DNA from: DAOQAU01 sp035354275 | Lineage (GTDB): Bacteria > Cyanobacteriota > Vampirovibrionia > Gastranaerophilales > Gastranaerophilaceae | Direction of reading: 5' to 3' | Length of the DNA stretch: 33,755 bases | Assembly: GCA_035354275.1 (NCBI GenBank) | Contig: DAOQAU010000012.1 | Location: forward strand, 1 to 33,755 | Part shown: one piece after another, positions 15,911 through 24,272 of the stretch | Numbering within the stretch: position 1 is the first letter of the stretch | Layout: the number at the start of each line of letters is the position of its first letter | The notes under the pieces: generated by a model | The model's database searches: none | Seen by the model: the letters and a program-made list of their open reading frames with translations, nothing else | Told to the model about the DNA's origin: nothing | Translations under genes and position numbers: made by a program

Positions 15911-16843
15911 TTATTTTTTCTTCTTCTTAACTTTTATTGAAACATCATTTCCGGCAAATTTCTTTTCCAGATTTGCAATGGTGTTGTAATTAATTTCACT
16001 TTGCACAAGAAGTTGTCCTACACCTGCTTTATAAACATTTTGTCCCAGTTGTACAACGACCTGATCTTTTGAAATGCCCAAAACTCTGTAGTTGTTTATT
16101 ACATCACCCTTTTTGACCAAATAATCGTTTCCGCCTATGTTTATTATAGCCGAAGGGCTGTATCTGTCGTATAAAATACCCGAGATTGTTGTGCCCATAA
16201 CTTTATCTGCATCAGAGCCCGTTCCTAATTGGTCAGGAGGATTTATAAGTGTGAATTTCGGTGCCGACAACATTGAAAGCTCTCCTGTAGGGACAAAGGG
16301 ATTTTGTCTGCCTGATTCTGAAACCTGTATTAAGACTCTTTTGTCAACGTTAAGCAACTTTCCTGCATTTTTTTTAGATACAATTTCAACATCGTCATTG
16401 TTGCTTGCGGTTTGAGGTGAGCTTGTTTGTGATACCGGTATCTGAACTCTTTTTTGAGACTGTGAAGGCATATTATCAGGGGCTTTTTCTCCTTTAAGTG
16501 CCAGGGTTTTAGAATAAATGTCTTGAGCATCTTGCTGTATTTGTTCTGCTGAGTCTGTTTGTTCAAGGCTTTGAAGTCCTTTTTGCTGAGCTTCTGCCAA
16601 AAGGGCTTCTGAGGCTGATGTGTCAACATTTTGGGAGTTATTTGAATATTGTGTGAAACTTGCATATCCAAGAGCACAAACAAGTAAAATTCCCACAACA
16701 ACAAGTGCTATGCCCTCATTACGGTTTTTTACAAGGATAAAACCCTTTTTTTCTTCGGCAGAATTATCAACGCTTTCGACGTTTTTGATTCCGACTTCGG
16801 AATATCTTATATTCTCTTCTTCATTATCCAATCCGCTAACCAT
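15911..16843 (-). CDS. GspC/PilP-like inner-membrane protein of the secretion machine
   Basis: This 310-residue protein has a charged cytoplasmic N-terminus, one membrane segment (EGIALVVVGILLVCALGYA, residues 44-62), a flexible Gln/Ser-rich region, and a C-terminal periplasmic domain starting with RQNPFVPTG and containing ISGILYDRYSPSAIINIGG and YLVKKGDVINNYRVLGIS. That layout (single membrane anchor, then a homology-region domain with a GD-I-N-Y-V pattern) is typical of GspC or PilP, which link the inner-membrane platform to the secretin. It is the first gene of the operon, before the secretin. No pilM, pilN, pilO or pilin gene is adjacent. The family assignment is by architecture and context. 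Confidence 0.75.
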   Translation of the reverse strand: MVSGLDNEEENIRYSEVGIKNVESVDNSAEEKKGFILVKNRNEGIALVVVGILLVCALGYASFTQYSNNSQNVDTSASEALLAEAQQKGLQSLEQTDSAEQIQQDAQDIYSKTLALKGEKAPDNMPSQSQKRVQIPVSQTSSPQTASNNDDVEIVSKKNAGKLLNVDKRVLIQVSESGRQNPFVPTGELSMLSAPKFTLINPPDQLGTGSDADKVMGTTISGILYDRYSPSAIINIGGNDYLVKKGDVINNYRVLGISKDQVVVQLGQNVYKAGVGQLLVQSEINYNTIANLEKKFAGNDVSIKVKKKKK

Positions 16844-16932
16844 TTCCCACCCTGATAAAATAAATACAGCTTTAATTAATTCTATAATTGACTTAGGTAT
16901 AAAGTATCCCTTATTCGATGTATTTTATTCAA

Positions 16933-16938
16933 ATTATA
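16933..16938 (-). promoter_or_regulatory. Promoter of the secretion operon
   Basis: On the minus strand the sequence reads TGGTATAAT, a perfect TATAAT with an extended -10 TG. The -35 is poor. The start near 16926 gives a leader of about 83 bases before the ATG at 16843, which has GGGTGG upstream. Confidence 0.5.
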
Positions 16939-17008
16939 CCACTAAAATAAAGCACTTTTCCCCATTCAATATTTTAGCATTATTATTATTTTCTGTAAAA
17001 GATATTAA

Positions 17009-17022
17009 CTTTGTTAACAAAG
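17009..17022. promoter_or_regulatory. Perfect 14-bp palindrome in a divergent promoter region
   Basis: CTTTGTTAACAAAG is a perfect palindrome located 25 bases before the -10 of the U32-like gene and 70 bases upstream of the -10 of the secretion operon. Its placement suggests an operator for a dimeric regulator. Confidence 0.4.
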
Positions 17023-17047
17023 CATTTATTTTCGTAAATTAAAATTG

Positions 17048-17058
17048 TACAATATAAT
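17048..17058 (+). promoter_or_regulatory. Putative -10 of the U32-like gene
   Basis: TACAATATAAT contains TACAAT (seven bases before the ATG) and TATAAT (two bases before it). No Shine-Dalgarno is visible. TACAAT would place the transcription start at the ATG. Confidence 0.4.
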
Positions 17059-17060
17059 CT

Positions 17061-18710
17061 ATGAAAGATATTTCTGTAATCGCACCTGTTAAAGAGCCTA
17101 AAGACATTGAGGAATTTATCCCTCACACTAAATGTCGCGATTTTTATGTTTATTACGACAGGTTTTTGAATAACAACTTTGAGTATATAAATGAATTTAT
17201 TGAGGCTGCTCACAAAAATTCCTGCAAAATTTATATAAATTTCAAACATGATATCTCAGAAGAAGATTTGGTTGAAATAAAAAAAATGATAAGGTTTTTA
17301 AAAACTACAAAAATTGACGGAATTTTTATCAACAGTTTTGCGGTTTTAGAGGCGATAAAAGTTTTTTCCCTGCCCTTTAAGATAATTATAGATTCTTATT
17401 TTGACATTCATAATCTTTCGGGGATTGATTTTGTAAATACTTTTCATAAAGTTGATCAGATAATTATCACCGAAGAAATTTATATGAAAAATATCGCAAA
17501 AATAAAAAAATACACTAATCTTCCGCTTGCAATAGATTCGGATAATCTACCGTGGTGCGCTGAAGATATTAAAAAATTAAAAGCTATAGACAGTGTTGTT
17601 ATTAAAGGAAAATTTGGCTCCCCGGAAGAAATTTTAGAAGGAATTGAACTGGTAGAAAAGATTTTGGATAAGCCAAAAATGTTCAAAAACCAAAAACTGC
17701 CCTTTAAACATGTCAGAAACAGTTTTTATCGGACAGATCATTTTTCAGGTGAAATGGTCAGTGCCGAAGGTAGAGATTTCAAATTCAGCAGAAATATCCA
17801 GAAATTTGACTGGGAAATTAAGCGCACAAAACTCAAGAAAGAAGCACCATATAAAAAAGACCCGGATTTTAAGATAAATCTAAGACTCTCAGGACTTGAG
17901 CAGCTTAATCAGACCAAAAAATTTATTCAAAAATTAGGCTATAATCCTGTTGATTCAATCGAATACGGTGAAATTCTTTCTACATCTGACCTTTCAAAAA
18001 GCAGTTTTAACGAAATTATTGTTAAAGTTAAGAAGTTTTGTGAGGCGCAAGGAATAAAACTTCAGCTTTCAACCCCCAGAATTTTGATTGAAAGAGATTT
18101 TGACAGGGTTTTTGAGTATGTAAAAAATCTTTGCCTGACTCCGCCCATACCCAGTTCTTTGATAATTAATAATATCGGCTATTTTTGGGCGGTTATTAAC
18201 GATAATGATTTGAACAGAATCCCCATAGAAATAGGGCAGGGGATAAATCTTTTAAACAGTATGTCTATTACTTGTCTTAATAATCTTCACCCGATTGATA
18301 CAGTTGATTTTACGGGCTTCAGTGAGGGGGAAAGTACAATCCACACGATTAAAAAAATCAAAAATTTAATCAACAACAGAAAATATACGGTTGCAGGGAA
18401 TATAAGGGTTCCCAGTTTAGGGCTTTGTCCTTTAAACAATGATTCTGCGATAATATCGAGACTTTCGTGCAAAGCCCCTTGTCATAAAGGCGAATATGCA
18501 CTTAAAGACCCTTCTTTAAAAAAGATTTATCCTTTTACGGTTGACGGTTTTTGCAGGATGCACATGTTTGAAGATAAAATTATGCAAAGATTTGACCAGA
18601 TTGAAGAGCTTAAAGATGCCGGGATTAATGAATTTGTCTTTGATTTTTCGGCACTGAATGCAAAATTTGTTCCGATTTTGCTTACAAATTTTTTGAATTC
18701 TCAAAAATAA
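17061..18710 (+). CDS. Double-barrel U32-like (peptidase U32/UbiU-UbiV superfamily) protein
   Basis: This 549-residue protein looks like two U32-type TIM-barrel halves. Residues 1-210 begin ISVIAPVKEPKDIEEFI with a DFYVYYDRF segment matching the APAG...GAD.VY pattern of U32 proteins; the second half starts near residue 270 (FKINLRLSGLEQLNQTKKFI). The C-terminal part has C456, C470, C474 and C498 in the arrangement GLCPLNN, SCKAPCHKGEYALKD and DGFCRMHM, like the U32/UbiU-UbiV cysteines that bind a [4Fe-4S] cluster. Some relatives hydroxylate ubiquinone precursors without O2 or modify tRNA or rRNA; others are called collagenases. Which role applies here is unknown. The gene probably yields a leaderless mRNA. 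Confidence 0.7.
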   Translation: MKDISVIAPVKEPKDIEEFIPHTKCRDFYVYYDRFLNNNFEYINEFIEAAHKNSCKIYINFKHDISEEDLVEIKKMIRFLKTTKIDGIFINSFAVLEAIKVFSLPFKIIIDSYFDIHNLSGIDFVNTFHKVDQIIITEEIYMKNIAKIKKYTNLPLAIDSDNLPWCAEDIKKLKAIDSVVIKGKFGSPEEILEGIELVEKILDKPKMFKNQKLPFKHVRNSFYRTDHFSGEMVSAEGRDFKFSRNIQKFDWEIKRTKLKKEAPYKKDPDFKINLRLSGLEQLNQTKKFIQKLGYNPVDSIEYGEILSTSDLSKSSFNEIIVKVKKFCEAQGIKLQLSTPRILIERDFDRVFEYVKNLCLTPPIPSSLIINNIGYFWAVINDNDLNRIPIEIGQGINLLNSMSITCLNNLHPIDTVDFTGFSEGESTIHTIKKIKNLINNRKYTVAGNIRVPSLGLCPLNNDSAIISRLSCKAPCHKGEYALKDPSLKKIYPFTVDGFCRMHMFEDKIMQRFDQIEELKDAGINEFVFDFSALNAKFVPILLTNFLNSQK

Positions 18711-18740
18711 GTAACTGCGACAATTAAAAAAAAATTGATT

Positions 18741-18750
18741 GTGCTAAAAT
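18741..18750 (+). promoter_or_regulatory. Extended -10 promoter of the exported small protein
   Basis: TGCTAAAAT (TG, one base, TAAAAT) gives a start near 18757; a GAGAGGG ribosome binding site and the ATG at 18785 follow. Confidence 0.45.
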
Positions 18751-18784
18751 GATTTTATGAATTTTAAAGAGAGGGTAAAAAATA

Positions 18785-19300
18785 ATGAAAAATAAAATAA
18801 GTTTATTTTTAGCTTTAACAGTTGCGATTTTAGGCTTTGGGCTTGCACTTGATGTTCAGGCACAGCCTCAAAAGAAAAAATCTGTTGTTGTTCAAAAAAC
18901 AGTTTTACAGCCTTCGGCACCTGTTTATGTTGATGCAAAGTCGCTTGATATAGTGGCAAATCCAACAAAATATTTGAATAAAAGGGTTAAAATTAATGCT
19001 AAATTCGATAAATTTTCAACTTTGGGGCTTGATTATAAACCTGCATTTAGAAGTTCGGAAAAATACATAAGTTTTTTGATTAAAAGAGATGACGTAATAA
19101 ATCATGTAGTTCCGCTTTCAGAGATGAAAATATTTATGAAGCGCGAGGTTGCAGAAAAACATATAGACCTTGAACCGGGTGATATAGTTGAATTTGACGC
19201 ATATGTTTTTTCAAACGCACTCGGGGATCCTTGGCTTGAAGTCGAGAATTTCAGGGTTTTAAGTTCAAAAGCAAAGGATAAGAAGGTAAATAGTAAATAG
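18785..19300 (+). CDS. Exported protein of unknown function
   Basis: This 171-residue protein has a clear signal peptide: KNK, then a hydrophobic core ISLFLALTVAILGFGLAL, ending VQAQ near residue 27. It is therefore exported, probably to the periplasm. The mature part (residues 45-160) is beta-rich, with YLNKRVKINAKFDKFSTLG, LIKRDDVINHVVPLS, and LEPGDIVEFDAYVFSNALG, which reads like a small OB-fold domain; that fold call is inference. GAGAGGG precedes the ATG by about eight bases. The last codons (KVNSK and TAG) come from a GTAAATA repeat, exactly as in the beta subunit of the oxidoreductase. I recognise no named family. Confidence 0.75.
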   Translation: MKNKISLFLALTVAILGFGLALDVQAQPQKKKSVVVQKTVLQPSAPVYVDAKSLDIVANPTKYLNKRVKINAKFDKFSTLGLDYKPAFRSSEKYISFLIKRDDVINHVVPLSEMKIFMKREVAEKHIDLEPGDIVEFDAYVFSNALGDPWLEVENFRVLSSKAKDKKVNSK

Positions 19301-19387
19301 TAAATAGTAAATGGTAAATGGTGAGAGGTGAGAAGAATTTACAAGCCCATGAACTTTTCAACTCTTCGACTGTTCGACTTTTCAACC
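19286..19387 (+). repeat. Heptamer/octamer hairpin repeat, copy 3
   Basis: Four to five GTAAATA/GTAAATG heptamers (19286-19320) are followed by GTGAGAGGTGAGAAG, a short spacer and a right arm (19351-19387) that on the minus strand reads as octamers GGTTGAAA, AGTCGAAC, AGTCGAAG, AGTTGAAA. The left end supplies the C-terminal VNSK and stop of the exported protein. It has the same architecture as 5688-5820 with a diverged right arm. Confidence 0.7.
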
Positions 19388-19407
19388 AAAACACCTTTTT
19401 CTTTTAA

Positions 19408-19436
19408 TAGACAAAACATAAAATTTGTGCTATAAA
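19408..19436 (+). promoter_or_regulatory. Promoter of the GH57-family gene
   Basis: TAGACA and TATAAA are separated by 17 bases, with TG one base before the -10. Transcription starts near 19443; a GGAG/AGGA ribosome binding site precedes the ATG at 19469. Confidence 0.6.
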
Positions 19437-19468
19437 AGTGTTACCGTTTAGTTATTCGGAGTTTAGGA

Positions 19469-21964
19469 ATGAGTCATAAAGAAGTTTTTCTTGCAATTCA
19501 CGGACATTTTTATCAACCCCCCAGAGAAAACCCCTGGCTTGAAGCCATTGAATTGCAAGATACGGCAGCACCTTTTCACGATTGGAATGAGAGAATAAAC
19601 AACGAATGCTATAACCCCAATTCGGTTTCAAAAATAGTTGACAGCAGAAACAGAATTCTTGATGTTGTAAACAACTATTCTATGATAAGTTTTAACTTCG
19701 GACCGACTCTTCTTTCGTGGATGGAAAATTTTGCTCCGCTTGCTTATGAGCGTGTAATAAAAGCCGATATCGAAAGTGTTCACCAAAGAGACGGGCATGG
19801 AAATGCGATAGCGCAGGTTTATAATCACATGATAATGCCGCTTGCAAGCGAGCAGGATAAACAAACACAGGTGATTTGGGGCATAAAAGATTTTGAGGCG
19901 CGTTTTGGCAGAAAACCCGAAGGAATGTGGCTTGCAGAAACCGCTGTTGATGATGAAACTTTGAGAGTTTTGGCAGAAAATGATATAAAATTTACCATAC
20001 TTTCGCCTTATCAGGCTTTGAAAGTCAGAAGGCTCGGTGAAAAAGACTGGACCGATGTAAGCTGGGGAAACATAGATCCTGCAATGGCATACAGGTATTA
20101 CATTAAATCTTCTCCAAAAAAATATATAGATTTATTTTTCTATGACGGTGCGATTTCAAAATCGGTGGCGTTTGACGATGTTCTAAAAGACGGGAACAAA
20201 TTTATAAGAAGGCTTAAAGAAGGGGTTTCCGACCACAGGGAATATCCTCAGCTTATAAACATAGCAACAGACGGCGAAAGCTACGGACATCACACTAAAT
20301 TCGGCGACATGGCACTTTCTTATGTCCTTCGGGTAAAGGCAAAGGAAGAAGGATTTACCCTTGTAAATTACTCACAGTATCTTGCCAAATACCCCAGTCT
20401 ATATGAAGTTGACATAAAACAGTCTTCTTCATGGAGTTGTTTTCATGGAATAGGCCGCTGGAAAGAAGATTGCGGCTGTTCGACCGGCGGTCATCCGGGT
20501 TGGAATCAAAAATGGAGGAAGCCGCTCAGAGATGCGCTTGATTATCTCAGGGACGAGCTTGCTTTGATTTTTGAAAAAGAAGGCAAAAATTATTTTAAAG
20601 ACTCATGGGATGCAAGAAACAATTATATTGATGTCATCTTAGACAGAAGCGAAATGACAGTTAAAAAATTCCAGAAAGAAAATTTTAAATCCGAACTTTC
20701 AGAAGAACAAAAAGTAAAAGCAATGGAGCTTCTTGAAATGCAGCGTCAGGCAATGCTTATGTACACAAGCTGCGGCTGGTTTTTCTCGGAAATTTCCGGT
20801 ATTGAAACCACCCAAATCATGAAATATGCCGCACGCGCCATGCAACTTGCGCAGAATTTTTCTAAAAAAGATTTGGAAAAACATTTTCTTGAACTTCTTG
20901 ATGAGGCAAAAAGCAATTTTGCCGAATTCGGAACAGGAAAAGATGTTTTTGAACGCTTCGTAAAACCTTCTATTGTAACTACAAAACAGATTGCAAGCCT
21001 GTGGGCGGTTTCTTCTTTGTATCAGGAATTTGATGACGAAGAAGATGTATATTGCTATAAAATAAAGAAAAATTCTTATAAAAAAGTTCAAAAGGGTACT
21101 TCGCAGCTTGTTATGGGGCATATCGAAATCCAGTCAAAAATTACTCTTCAAAAATCAAATGTCATGTTTGCGCTTGTTCAGTATTCGGGCGGCGATTTTC
21201 ACTGCGCGATAAAAGAATTCAGCGCAGAGAGCGATTATATTAACACTCAAAAAGAACTTTTCAGAATCTTTATGCTCAATCCTCTGACAGAGATTATAAG
21301 AGCCATGGATGAATATTTCGGCAAGGAATATTTTACCCTCAAAGACATATTCATTGAAGAAAGAAGAAAAATCCTTGAAATTATGCTTAAAGGCAAAATG
21401 AATAAATTTGCCCAAACTTATCAGGAAATGTATAACGAAGGCAAAAGTTCCATTTATCACATGCAAAGTTTGGGGCTTAGTATCCCGGATGAATTTAAAA
21501 TTTCTGCCGGCTACACGTTGAGCCGACAGTTTAACGATTTGATAGTTCATTCGAGCGGATTTCTCGACAGCAATATAATTCAGCAGGCTATAGATATTAA
21601 TTACGAAACAAAAAGAATCGGCATTAACATCGACAAAAAACCTACGAACCAAATTTTTAGCCAAAAAATTACCCAAAATATTTCTCGGCTTGCACAAAGT
21701 CTTGAAATTCAGCAGGCAGAAGCCATTTTGGAAATTTTTGACAATGTTGAAAAACTTGAATTGGAAGTTGACATAGCTGAGGCTCAAAATATTTATTTCA
21801 CCAAAATTTATCATGAGATAGGCGATATTATAGAAAATATGACAAAGACAAGCAAAGCCGAAGACAGAAATTTCATCCTGATTCTGCTTGATATAGGACA
21901 AAAGCTTAATATTAATACTGAATTTTACCGCTCAATGCTGGATAAAGTGTTGATAAAAAAATAA
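19469..21964 (+). CDS. Glycoside hydrolase family 57 protein (DUF3536 type)
   Basis: This 831-residue protein is a GH57-like (beta/alpha)7-barrel enzyme with a long C-terminal DUF3536-type region. The N-terminal HGHFYQPPRENPW (residues 11-23) is the GH57 region 1 signature; EGMWLAETAVD has the glutamate (residue 157) at the place of the GH57 nucleophile; ATDGESYGHHTKFGDMALSY (near 266-285) holds the second acidic residue. Members act on alpha-glucans (amylase, branching or transferase reactions), and their exact substrate here is unknown. No signal peptide, so cytoplasmic glycogen or oligosaccharide metabolism is likely. mazG starts two bases after the stop, so the two genes are cotranscribed. 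Confidence 0.88.
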   Translation: MSHKEVFLAIHGHFYQPPRENPWLEAIELQDTAAPFHDWNERINNECYNPNSVSKIVDSRNRILDVVNNYSMISFNFGPTLLSWMENFAPLAYERVIKADIESVHQRDGHGNAIAQVYNHMIMPLASEQDKQTQVIWGIKDFEARFGRKPEGMWLAETAVDDETLRVLAENDIKFTILSPYQALKVRRLGEKDWTDVSWGNIDPAMAYRYYIKSSPKKYIDLFFYDGAISKSVAFDDVLKDGNKFIRRLKEGVSDHREYPQLINIATDGESYGHHTKFGDMALSYVLRVKAKEEGFTLVNYSQYLAKYPSLYEVDIKQSSSWSCFHGIGRWKEDCGCSTGGHPGWNQKWRKPLRDALDYLRDELALIFEKEGKNYFKDSWDARNNYIDVILDRSEMTVKKFQKENFKSELSEEQKVKAMELLEMQRQAMLMYTSCGWFFSEISGIETTQIMKYAARAMQLAQNFSKKDLEKHFLELLDEAKSNFAEFGTGKDVFERFVKPSIVTTKQIASLWAVSSLYQEFDDEEDVYCYKIKKNSYKKVQKGTSQLVMGHIEIQSKITLQKSNVMFALVQYSGGDFHCAIKEFSAESDYINTQKELFRIFMLNPLTEIIRAMDEYFGKEYFTLKDIFIEERRKILEIMLKGKMNKFAQTYQEMYNEGKSSIYHMQSLGLSIPDEFKISAGYTLSRQFNDLIVHSSGFLDSNIIQQAIDINYETKRIGINIDKKPTNQIFSQKITQNISRLAQSLEIQQAEAILEIFDNVEKLELEVDIAEAQNIYFTKIYHEIGDIIENMTKTSKAEDRNFILILLDIGQKLNINTEFYRSMLDKVLIKK

Positions 21965-21965
21965 A

Positions 21966-22736
21966 ATGTATAAAAATTTAGAAGAATTAATTGAAATAGT
22001 AAGAATTTTGCGCTCGCCAAATGGTTGTCAATGGGACAGAGAGCAAACTCATGCTTCACTCAAGCCCAATATGCTTGAAGAGGCGCATGAAGCCATTGAT
22101 GCAATCAATGAAAATGATTTAAAGCATTTAAAAGAAGAATTGGGCGATGTTTTGTTGCAGATAGTTTTGCACTCTCAAATAGCTGATGAGCAAAAATCTT
22201 TTAATATTGATGATGTTGCCAAGGGAATTAAAGATAAATTAATTCGCAGACATCCGCATGTTTTCGGCGATGTAAAAGTTAGTTCAACAAAAGAAATTTT
22301 GGATAATTGGGAAGAAATAAAAAAAGAAGAAAAACCGCACAGAAATTCTGTTATGGATGGGGTTTCAAAAAGCCAGCCGGCTTTGATGTCGGCGCAGAAA
22401 ATAAGCAAAAAAGCAGTTAAGGTAGGATTTGAATGGGATTGCATTGAAACACTTTATGAGTGTGTTTTTTCTGAGTTTGAAGAATTTAAGCAGGCATGTG
22501 CGGTTAAAAACTCTGAAGAAATGGAAGAAGAAATGGGAGATATTTTGTTTGCGGTGGTAAATCTTGCGCGCTGGAATAAAATAGATGCCGAGCAGGCACT
22601 TTTAAAAGCCAACAAAAAATTTATAAAAAGGTTTAAGCAAATGGAAAAACTTGCGACAAAACCTCTTGAAGAATATTCCTTTGAGGAATTCGACGCACTT
22701 TGGAAATGCGCAAAAAAAACAAATAATTATAAATAA
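21966..22736 (+). CDS. mazG: Nucleoside triphosphate pyrophosphohydrolase MazG
   Basis: This 256-residue protein has the two-domain MazG layout. The first domain has CQWDREQTHASLKPNMLEEAHEA with EEAHEAID and LKEELGDVLLQ, the metal-binding EExxE...ExxD pattern; the second repeats it as SEFEEFKQAC and EEEMGDILFAVVNLARW. MazG hydrolyses NTPs and dNTPs to monophosphates and pyrophosphate, which clears aberrant nucleotides and, in E. coli, lowers (p)ppGpp. There is no separate ribosome binding site: the ATG follows the GH57 stop by one base, so translation is probably coupled. The pairing with a glucan enzyme looks like simple operon packing. Confidence 0.92.
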   Translation: MYKNLEELIEIVRILRSPNGCQWDREQTHASLKPNMLEEAHEAIDAINENDLKHLKEELGDVLLQIVLHSQIADEQKSFNIDDVAKGIKDKLIRRHPHVFGDVKVSSTKEILDNWEEIKKEEKPHRNSVMDGVSKSQPALMSAQKISKKAVKVGFEWDCIETLYECVFSEFEEFKQACAVKNSEEMEEEMGDILFAVVNLARWNKIDAEQALLKANKKFIKRFKQMEKLATKPLEEYSFEEFDALWKCAKKTNNYK

Positions 22737-22770
22737 TTTTTTTAGTTTGTTATGTTAACAGGCTTAAATA

Positions 22771-22799
22771 TTGATTTTATTTTTTGCTTAAAATATAAT
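22771..22799 (+). promoter_or_regulatory. Strong promoter of the LCP gene
   Basis: TTGATT and TATAAT are separated by exactly 17 bases. Transcription starts near 22806, leaving about 23 bases of AT-rich leader before the ATG at 22829, in which I see no Shine-Dalgarno. Confidence 0.65.
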
Positions 22800-22828
22800 T
22801 AAAACAGCCAAATTTTAAAAATGAAAAT

Positions 22829-24151
22829 ATGACAAACAACAAAAATCCAAAAGAAAAATACAGTGTTTTTTTAAAACACGTTGAAGAAGAAAAAGAGGAA
22901 ACATCAAAATTTGCAAAAACTTTGCTGGTGCTTGTTTTTCTTGTTTGCTCTCTTGTTGTGGTTTTTTTGTTTTTGCTTGATGATCAAGAAACAGTTGAGC
23001 AATTGTTCGGACGTGATAATATTGTTTCGCAAAAACTTGTCGAATTTGTCCAAAGCCGTTCTCACAAACATCGTGCCGAATTTTCTATTCCGTTTTTACC
23101 CCATAAACAAAATATTTTACTTTTGGGCGTCGATTCAAACGGTTCAGATACCGATCCTTGGGAGGGCACACGTTCAGATACCATAGTTTTATTGAATGTT
23201 GATCCAAAAACACGCTCTGTTAACGCAATTTCTATCCCCAGAGATTCAAAAGTTTATCTTGCAGGAAATTTTGGGGTTCAAAAAATAAACGCCGCACACG
23301 CACTTGGCGGAATCAAGCTTGCCAAAAGAACCGTTGAAGAGGCACTCGGGGTAAAGGTTGACAGATATATTGTTGTAAGCGACGAGGCTGTCAGAAAAAT
23401 CGTAGATGCAATCGGCGGTGTTCCGATTTATGTCGAAAAAAATATGTTTTATAACGATTATTCGGGCGACTTGCATGTTCATCTTAACAAGGGATTGAAT
23501 ATTCTTGACGGCAGAAACGCAGTAGGATACTTAAGGTTCAGGCATGACGGACTCGGTGATATAGGAAGAACTCAGCGTCAGCAATGGTTTTTGAGAGGTT
23601 TGTTGGAAAAAATCCAAACTCCGCAGGCAATAATGAAACTTCCAGAGATGATAAATATCGCTTCAACTTATGTGAAAACGGATTTGTCTTTGTATGAAAT
23701 GTCGCAGTATGCCGCTATGGCAAAAAGCTTTGATGTGAGTAAAATTGAAGTTGCAACGCTTCCGGGTGCACCGAATAAAAAAGGTTATACAAGTTATTGG
23801 ATTTTAGACCCCGATAAAACTCAAGAAGTTGTAAACAGGCTTATATATAGAGACAGACCCGATATTTCGGATAAAAAATTTGTTGCGGGAATTATGTATT
23901 CTCCCGAAAAAGAGCAGGAAGCAATGGAAGTCAAGGCAAAACTTGAAGAAATGAATTTTGAAGTTAACTGTGTCGGCAGAGGGCACCTTCCTCATTCCCA
24001 ATTTGTTGCAAATTCAAGCAGTGTTACAAGTGAATTTTTTAACTGGGTTAAAAGAAAAATTCCTGCAATAAGAAGAAGCCAATTTGTTTATGATCCCAAC
24101 AAATTTTACTGTGTAAACAGCGATTTTGTAATTATTTTATCCGGTCAATAA
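22829..24151 (+). CDS. LytR-CpsA-Psr (LCP) family cell-envelope protein
   Basis: This 440-residue protein has a cytoplasmic N-terminus, one membrane segment (residues 28-50, LLVLVFLVCSLVVVFLFLL), an extracytoplasmic LCP domain (NILLLGVDSNGSDTDPWEGTRSDT, then ISIPRDSKV, and GDIGRTQRQQW near residue 250) and a C-terminal LytR_C-type domain (about 345-440). LCP enzymes transfer polyprenyl-phosphate-linked glycopolymers to peptidoglycan or other acceptors; the Arg/Asp residues of the SIPRDS and RTQRQ motifs bind the pyrophosphate. Its own promoter gives a short leader without a clear ribosome binding site. In a cell that also has a secretin, it probably attaches envelope polysaccharide. Confidence 0.92.
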   Translation: MTNNKNPKEKYSVFLKHVEEEKEETSKFAKTLLVLVFLVCSLVVVFLFLLDDQETVEQLFGRDNIVSQKLVEFVQSRSHKHRAEFSIPFLPHKQNILLLGVDSNGSDTDPWEGTRSDTIVLLNVDPKTRSVNAISIPRDSKVYLAGNFGVQKINAAHALGGIKLAKRTVEEALGVKVDRYIVVSDEAVRKIVDAIGGVPIYVEKNMFYNDYSGDLHVHLNKGLNILDGRNAVGYLRFRHDGLGDIGRTQRQQWFLRGLLEKIQTPQAIMKLPEMINIASTYVKTDLSLYEMSQYAAMAKSFDVSKIEVATLPGAPNKKGYTSYWILDPDKTQEVVNRLIYRDRPDISDKKFVAGIMYSPEKEQEAMEVKAKLEEMNFEVNCVGRGHLPHSQFVANSSSVTSEFFNWVKRKIPAIRRSQFVYDPNKFYCVNSDFVIILSGQ

Positions 24152-24205
24152 ATTTTAATTATTTAGTGTCCTCTATTGAAACAAATTTTTATGTTTTGCG
24201 TCTGA

Positions 24206-24234
24206 TTAAAAGAGGCAGTTTTTGCCTTTATAAT
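24206..24234 (+). promoter_or_regulatory. Sigma-factor promoter with an inverted repeat in the spacer
   Basis: TTAAAA and TATAAT are separated by 17 bases; the spacer contains AGGCA-gtttt-TGCCT (24213-24227). Transcription starts near 24241, and GGAGG at 24261-24265 precedes the ATG at 24273. Confidence 0.5.
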
Positions 24235-24272
24235 CAGAGTGTTAGTTGTTGAGGTATTTTGGAGGATTTAAG

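Noticed and set aside
21155..21901. 248-residue minus-strand ORF opposite the GH57 gene
   Set aside because: It is Phe/Asn-rich, antisense to the GH57 coding region, and lacks a ribosome binding site.
24246..24272. TTG start extending the sigma factor by nine residues
   Set aside because: The extension consists of the ribosome binding site region; GGAGG is correctly spaced for the ATG at 24273.
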